From assembly GCF_012932495.1 (NCBI RefSeq), contig NZ_JABCNG010000003.1, forward strand, positions 310,001 through 374,000: DNA of 64,000 nt, written 5' to 3'. Both the position numbers and the translations under genes were made by a program. Origin of the DNA: Novosphingobium sp. SG919. Lineage in GTDB: Bacteria; Pseudomonadota; Alphaproteobacteria; Sphingomonadales; Sphingomonadaceae. Shown one piece after another: positions 62,106-64,000 of this stretch (the first letter of the stretch is position 1; each line of letters opens with the position of its first letter). The notes below the pieces were generated by a model. The model saw only the letters and a list, made by a program, of their open reading frames with translations. It did not search any database and was not told the DNA's origin.

Positions 62106-62158
62106 GATCTGTCTCCCCTGCAAGAAGGGCCATCGCGCGGTCATCGCCGTGCCCTTCG

Positions 62159-62174
62159 TGTTCCACGTGAAACA
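62159..62174. promoter_or_regulatory. parS-like centromere site, perfect consensus match
   Basis: TGTTCCACGTGAAACA fits the consensus TGTTNCACGTGNAACA at all 16 positions. It is intergenic between divergent genes at 61719-62105 and 62313-62582, about 8.7 kb right of the proposed origin and near mnmE, whose usual downstream neighbours include parA and parB. Confidence 0.88.
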
Positions 62175-62312
62175 ACGCCCGTGCTGGCGCATTGATCCGT
62201 CGCAACGGCGTTGATCGATGCGCTTGCCAATTCGGTGGATCTCCCGCTTGGCGCGCCGCTGCGACTATGACACCTTTGCCGCACAAGCGTGACACGTTCG
62301 GAGAGCCCAGCC

Positions 62313-62582
62313 ATGAAAGTGAATGTCGAAATCGAATGCAGCCCGGAGGAAGCCCGGCGCTTTCTGGGCCTGCCCGATGTGTCGCGCGCCAACGATGTCT
62401 ATGTCGATGCCTTGGCCAAGGCGATGCAGGGCGTGAGCAGCGTCGACCAGTTGCAGGGCTATGCCAAGCAACTCGCGCCGATGGGCGAAATGGGCCTCAA
62501 GCTGTTCCAGCAATTCATGGAACAGGGTGCCGGCGCCGCAATGGCTGGTTTCAAGGCGGGCATGAGCGGCGACAAGAAGTAG
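62313..62582 (+). CDS. DUF6489 family small protein
   Basis: 89 residues. MKVNVEIECSPEEARRFLGL and PDVSRANDVYVDALAKAMQG with the C-terminal FMEQGAGAAMAGFKAGMSGD are the pattern of the DUF6489 family, a small alphaproteobacterial protein of unknown function. It lies directly upstream of mnmE (33 bp). No signal peptide or membrane segment is visible. Confidence 0.78.
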   Translation: MKVNVEIECSPEEARRFLGLPDVSRANDVYVDALAKAMQGVSSVDQLQGYAKQLAPMGEMGLKLFQQFMEQGAGAAMAGFKAGMSGDKK

Positions 62583-62615
62583 GCGTGCCTTCTGCCGCGT
62601 GATAAGCGGCGCGGC

Positions 62616-63920
62616 ATGAGCGAGAACTCTACCATATTCGCCCTCAGTTCCGGGGCACCGCCGGCTGGCATCGCCGTGGTGCGGGTCAGCGGGCCACAGG
62701 CTGGTGCTGCACTCGTGGCACTTTCGGGCAAGCTGCCCAGCCCACGCCGGGCAACCTTTCGCCGGCTGGTCGATCCCATCGACGGCAGCCTGCTCGATGC
62801 GACCATGGTGCTCTGGCTGCCTGGCCCACAGACGGCAACCGGGGAAGACAGTGCCGAGCTTCACCTCCACGGCGGGCGGGCTGTGGTTGGTGCCGTGCTT
62901 GCAGCGCTGGGCCGCCTGCCGGGGTTGCGTGGTGCGCAGGCGGGAGAGTTCACCCGGCGCGCGTTTCTCAACGGGCGGATCGACCTGAACGAGGCCGAGG
63001 GCCTGGCCGACCTGCTCAGTGCCGAAACCGAATTGCAGCGACGCAGCGCTTTGGCCATGGCCGATGGCGCGCTGTCGCGTCGGGTGGAGGATTGGCGCCA
63101 GGGCGTGCTCACGCTGTCGGCCCAGCTTGAAGCGCTGCTCGACTTTTCTGACGAGGATGACGTGGGGGAAGGGGGCGCGCTACTGCCGGCGGGCTTCGGC
63201 GATCGCACCGCCGACCTCGCCACCCGTATCGCAGCCTGGCTTGATCGGCCGCGCGCCGAACCGCTGCGCGAAGGCTTTCGCGTGGTGCTGGCCGGGCCGC
63301 CCAATGCTGGCAAGTCCACCTTGTTCAACGCGCTGGTGGAATCCGAAGCGGCGATCACCGCCGCCGAGCCCGGCACCACGCGCGACGTGTTGACCCGCAG
63401 CGTCGCCATCGATGGTGTGCCGTTTACGTTTGCCGACACCGCCGGCCTGCGTGAGGAAGGCGCGGGTGAGATCGAACGGATCGGCATCGCGCGTGCCCGT
63501 GCGGAAGCGGCGAAGGCCGACCTTATCCTGTGGCTCGGTCCCGAGGGGGAAGGGCCGCAGGGCCTGGCATTGTGGGAACTGGCCGCCCGCGCCGACGATC
63601 CTGCCGCCTCCGCCAAGGCCAGCCCCCGCCATCGCCTGTCCGCCCATACCGGCGAAGGCGTCGACGCGCTGCGCCGCGATCTGGTCGCCCACGCGCGTGC
63701 GAGCCTGCCCGCGCCGGGGGAAGCAGCGTTGAATGCGCGCCAGCACGATCTTCTTGTGCAAGTTCATGCGGCGCTCACCGCCGCGCGGGATGAACACGAT
63801 CCTCTCCTGGCGGCAGAACAACTGCGCCTGGCCCGCCGCGCGCTCGATGCGCTCACCGGGCGGGCCGGGACCGAGGACATGCTCGATGCGCTGTTCGGTC
63901 GGTTCTGCATCGGCAAGTGA
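62616..63920 (+). CDS. mnmE: tRNA modification GTPase MnmE
   Basis: 434 residues. With MnmG it makes the cmnm5U34 modification of tRNA. N-terminal folate-binding domain (TIFALSSGAPPAGIAVVRVS, HGGRAVVGAVLAALG, GEFTRRAFLNGRIDLNEAEG), G domain with GPPNAGKSTLFNALVE near residue 226, GTTRDV, DTAGLREEGAGEIERIGIAR, and the C-terminal FGRFCIGK. The fourth G motif (NKxD) is not found where expected; the region reads ALWELAARADDPAAS. The usual downstream order mnmG-rsmG-parA-parB lies beyond the window. Confidence 0.95.
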   Translation: MSENSTIFALSSGAPPAGIAVVRVSGPQAGAALVALSGKLPSPRRATFRRLVDPIDGSLLDATMVLWLPGPQTATGEDSAELHLHGGRAVVGAVLAALGRLPGLRGAQAGEFTRRAFLNGRIDLNEAEGLADLLSAETELQRRSALAMADGALSRRVEDWRQGVLTLSAQLEALLDFSDEDDVGEGGALLPAGFGDRTADLATRIAAWLDRPRAEPLREGFRVVLAGPPNAGKSTLFNALVESEAAITAAEPGTTRDVLTRSVAIDGVPFTFADTAGLREEGAGEIERIGIARARAEAAKADLILWLGPEGEGPQGLALWELAARADDPAASAKASPRHRLSAHTGEGVDALRRDLVAHARASLPAPGEAALNARQHDLLVQVHAALTAARDEHDPLLAAEQLRLARRALDALTGRAGTEDMLDALFGRFCIGK

Positions 63921-63932
63921 GGCGGTGGCGCA

Positions 63933-64000
63933 GGGGCTTCGACAAGCTCAGCCCGAACGGGGTTCGGGGAAATTCTACCCTTTCCCTCCGTTCGCCCGGA
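63933..64000. repeat. REP-like inverted repeat, cut by window end
   Basis: GGGGCTTCGACAAGCTCAG and CCCGAACGGG left arm, then the start of the right arm CCGTTCGCCCGGA at the window edge. It matches the copy at 61613-61693 and lies 12 bp after mnmE. Confidence 0.75.

Overview
The window looks like a piece of the main chromosome of a high-GC alphaproteobacterium of the order Sphingomonadales, most like Novosphingobium. This rests on gene content (TrcR, PopZ, DUF815, DUF1491, DUF2093 and DUF6489 proteins, a Suv3-like helicase next to rpoZ, paired large TonB receptors) and on gene order. About 62 genes are supported. I saw no rRNA or tRNA gene, insertion sequence, prophage or CRISPR array. No database search was run; all names come from reading the proteins.

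Layout. 1-9.8 kb: the end of a class I fumarase, then a degenerate isoaspartyl methyltransferase, tolC, popZ and a thin [2Fe-2S] ferredoxin; a minus-strand peptidase/symporter operon; a CBS protein; the cell-cycle regulator trcR; a quinone reductase. 9.8-14.9 kb: DUF1192, clpA, a hydroxyacid reductase and a DUF3667 membrane protein. 15-21 kb: an envelope cassette of M23 peptidase, two SGNH-fold proteins, an MBOAT acyltransferase and a small membrane protein. 21-24.4 kb: YoaK, DUF167, gamma-carbonic anhydrase, hemB and a SleB-type hydrolase. 24.6-31 kb: two paralogous TonB-dependent receptors, each with its own terminator and a shared structured leader. 31-39 kb: M23/DUF2093/xseA facing purD, then a glycan-type operon (FAD oxidoreductase, GtrA, GT-C-like membrane protein). 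39-45 kb: PilZ protein, rpoZ, Suv3-like helicase, Hsp15-like protein, fdxA, carD. 45-53.3 kb: tsaC, a DUF815 ATPase, SleB hydrolase, DUF1491, ptsN, hpf, then dnaQ, coaE, aroE, maf and ppsR reading away from 53.3 kb. 53.7-64 kb: hemE, a thioredoxin-like protein, an S9 peptidase, a beta-barrel/DUF2946 pair, hemJ, rho and mnmE.

The region around 53.3-53.67 kb has the features of a chromosome origin. It lies between ppsR (DUF299) and hemE, the arrangement known for Caulobacter Cori. It carries DnaA-box-like and W-box-like motifs, four GANTC sites and an AT-rich stretch beside hemE. Most nearby genes read away from it. Three parS-like palindromes at 13.8, 44.85 and 62.16 kb agree with an origin-proximal location, and PopZ, the usual polar anchor of ParB-parS, is in the same window.

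The most interesting undescribed signal is the leader shared by the two TonB receptor genes. Each mRNA can form a 10-bp stem enclosing exactly 43 nt, about 55 nt before a GTG start, followed by a second hairpin that ends at the ribosome binding site. Between the copies, two base pairs of the main stem change on both sides and one changes from G-C to G-U, so pairing is kept. This points to a cis-acting RNA element controlling receptor expression.
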